Positions 6,590 to 7,041 of a stretch of 7,041 bases of DNA are shown here, one piece after another; the stretch's first letter is position 1, and each line of letters opens with the position of its first letter. This stretch comes from Clostridiales bacterium. Lineage in GTDB: Bacteria; Bacillota; Clostridia; Saccharofermentanales; UBA5734. The stretch is taken from positions 1 to 7,041 of the forward strand of contig SLMY01000171.1 of assembly GCA_007133255.1 (NCBI GenBank), in the 5' to 3' direction. Made by a program: the position numbers and the translations under genes. The notes under the pieces were generated by a model. The model made no database searches, was not told where the DNA came from, and worked only from the letters and a program-made list of their open reading frames with translations.

Positions 6590-6618
6590 TTGACAAAATA
6601 TGAGCGTCAAACTATACT
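6590..6618 (+). promoter_or_regulatory. Sigma-A promoter of the T-box leader
   Basis: A perfect -35 TTGACA (6590-6595) and a near-perfect -10 TATACT (6613-6618) are separated by 17 bases. Transcription would begin near 6625, about 16 bases before the base of T-box Stem I. It is divergent from pdxA. Confidence 0.9.
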
Positions 6619-6640
6619 CTAGACAAACTTCATCAAACAA

Positions 6641-6914
6641 ACCGATGAGTCAGAGAAGTACGTTGAATATCGACGTAACAGCGAATTGTGGATAGTGTGA
6701 GCACAGTACAAAGATATCAGCCGAATGGACTGACGAGGGTGATCTAAAAGCGATTATTCGCGAGTAGGCATCAACGGGGATCCGACCCGTTAACAGGCGG
6801 ACATGTATATTTGTACATGATAAAGTGGGTTCTGCCAGGCAGAATCAATATGGGTGGTACCGCAGGAGTCAGGCTCTTGTCCCTTCTTAACAGGAAGTGG
6901 ACGGGGGCTTTTTT
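6641..6914 (+). promoter_or_regulatory. T-box riboswitch, specifier codon UGG (tryptophan)
   Basis: This leader RNA binds a tRNA and lets transcription continue when the tRNA is uncharged. Stem I closes as ACC-GATGA-GTCAG (6641-6653) with CTGAC-GAG-GGT (6730-6740), a K-turn. Above it is AGTA (6657-6660) opposite the specifier loop GAA-TGG-A (6723-6729), so the specifier at 6726-6728 reads UGG, tryptophan. GTTGA/TATC (6662-6670, one bulged A) pairs with GATA/TCAGC (6713-6721). The distal part has AGCGA (6680-6684) and GGATAGTG (6690-6697) on an ATTGTG/CACAGT stem. Then follow a GCGA/TCGC hairpin (6750-6761), CGAGTAGG, a Stem III-like AACGGG/CCCGTT hairpin (6773-6791), a CATGTA/TACATG hairpin (6802-6819), and the T-box TGGGTGGTACCGCAG (6851-6865). 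The antiterminator forms by GGG 6852-6854 with CCC 6881-6883, a TGGTACC bulge, and GCAGGAG with CTCTTGT (6862-6880). The regulated gene is outside the window; trpS, a trp operon or a tryptophan transporter would fit. Confidence 0.95.
6873..6914 (+). terminator. Regulated intrinsic terminator of the T-box
   Basis: GCTCTTGTCC (6873-6882) pairs with GGACGGGGGC (6899-6908), including three G-U pairs. The stem is extended by CTTC (6883-6886) with GAAG (6894-6897) past one bulged T, around a 7-base loop, and is followed by six Ts (6909-6914). Its 5' strand reuses bases 6874-6883 of the antiterminator, so the two structures exclude each other. That is the expected T-box switch. Confidence 0.93.
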
Positions 6915-7041
6915 GATTTCAGGAAAGCCGGGCACATTCAGGAGAGCCGGCACACAAAGCCGCTGATTACAAAGATTGAAAGCCAGGATCCGGAAAAATC
7001 CGGAACTAACACTTGAAAAGATTCTTTAACTAAAGCAAACA
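6915..7041 (+). other. Leader of the downstream T-box-controlled gene (gene start not reached)
   Basis: These 127 bases after the terminator hold no start codon with a good ribosome site, so the regulated gene begins past the right edge. They contain the tandem repeat at 6918-6954 and a small hairpin, TCCGGA-AAAA-TCCGGA (6989-7004), which also appears as two ATCCGGAA copies 10 bases apart. No T-run follows this hairpin. Confidence 0.5.
6918..6954. repeat. Tandem 19/18-bp direct repeat after the T-box terminator
   Basis: TTCAGGAAAGCCGGGCACA (6918-6936) is followed at once by a copy at 6937-6954 that differs by one substitution and one missing G. Across the pair, GCCGG (6927-6931) can also pair with CCGGC (6947-6951). 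The repeat lies in the read-through leader of the T-box-controlled gene. Its role is unknown. Confidence 0.65.

Overview
The window looks like chromosomal DNA from a Gram-positive anaerobe of the Bacillota, probably class Clostridia. The reasons are a complete tRNA-sensing T-box leader, strong AGGAGG-type ribosome binding sites, sigma-A-like promoters with 17-base spacers, and separate secD and secF genes rather than the fused secDF of Bacillus. No mobile element, CRISPR array, tRNA or rRNA was seen. The genus cannot be fixed from this sequence.

Layout. Five protein genes lie head to tail on the minus strand. In transcription order they are a pdxA-family dehydrogenase (6250-5216), a secreted SH3b/NlpC-P60 cell-wall peptidase (4985-3663), a GH77 amylomaltase malQ (3523-1946), secD (1833-517), and secF (from 524, running off the left edge). 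The right-hand 790 bases hold no protein gene. They carry a divergent plus-strand promoter followed by a T-box riboswitch and its terminator. The specifier codon of this T-box reads UGG (tryptophan). The gene it controls, presumably trpS, a trp biosynthesis operon or a tryptophan transporter, starts beyond the right edge.

Transcription units, as inferred from sequence. pdxA has an extended -10 about 150 bases upstream. The peptidase gene has its own near-consensus promoter (TTGACG-N17-TATAAT), which puts its transcript start beside an upstream in-frame ATG and so supports the later, well-spaced start at 4985. A minus-strand hairpin plus T-run follows the peptidase gene and sits just upstream of malQ. 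A promoter (TTGAGG-N17-TATAAT) overlapping the malQ stop could drive secD-secF, whose reading frames overlap by 8 bases. The genes have unrelated roles (B6-type or sugar-acid metabolism, wall turnover, glucan metabolism, protein export), so this looks like ordinary core-genome neighbourhood rather than a functional cluster.

The most informative element is the tryptophan T-box. The least explained feature is a set of short, imperfect direct repeats in the pdxA/T-box intergenic region: a 20/21-base pair in the pdxA leader, a 23-base tandem pair just upstream of the T-box promoter, and a 19/18-base tandem pair just after the T-box terminator. I found no convincing undescribed multi-gene system.
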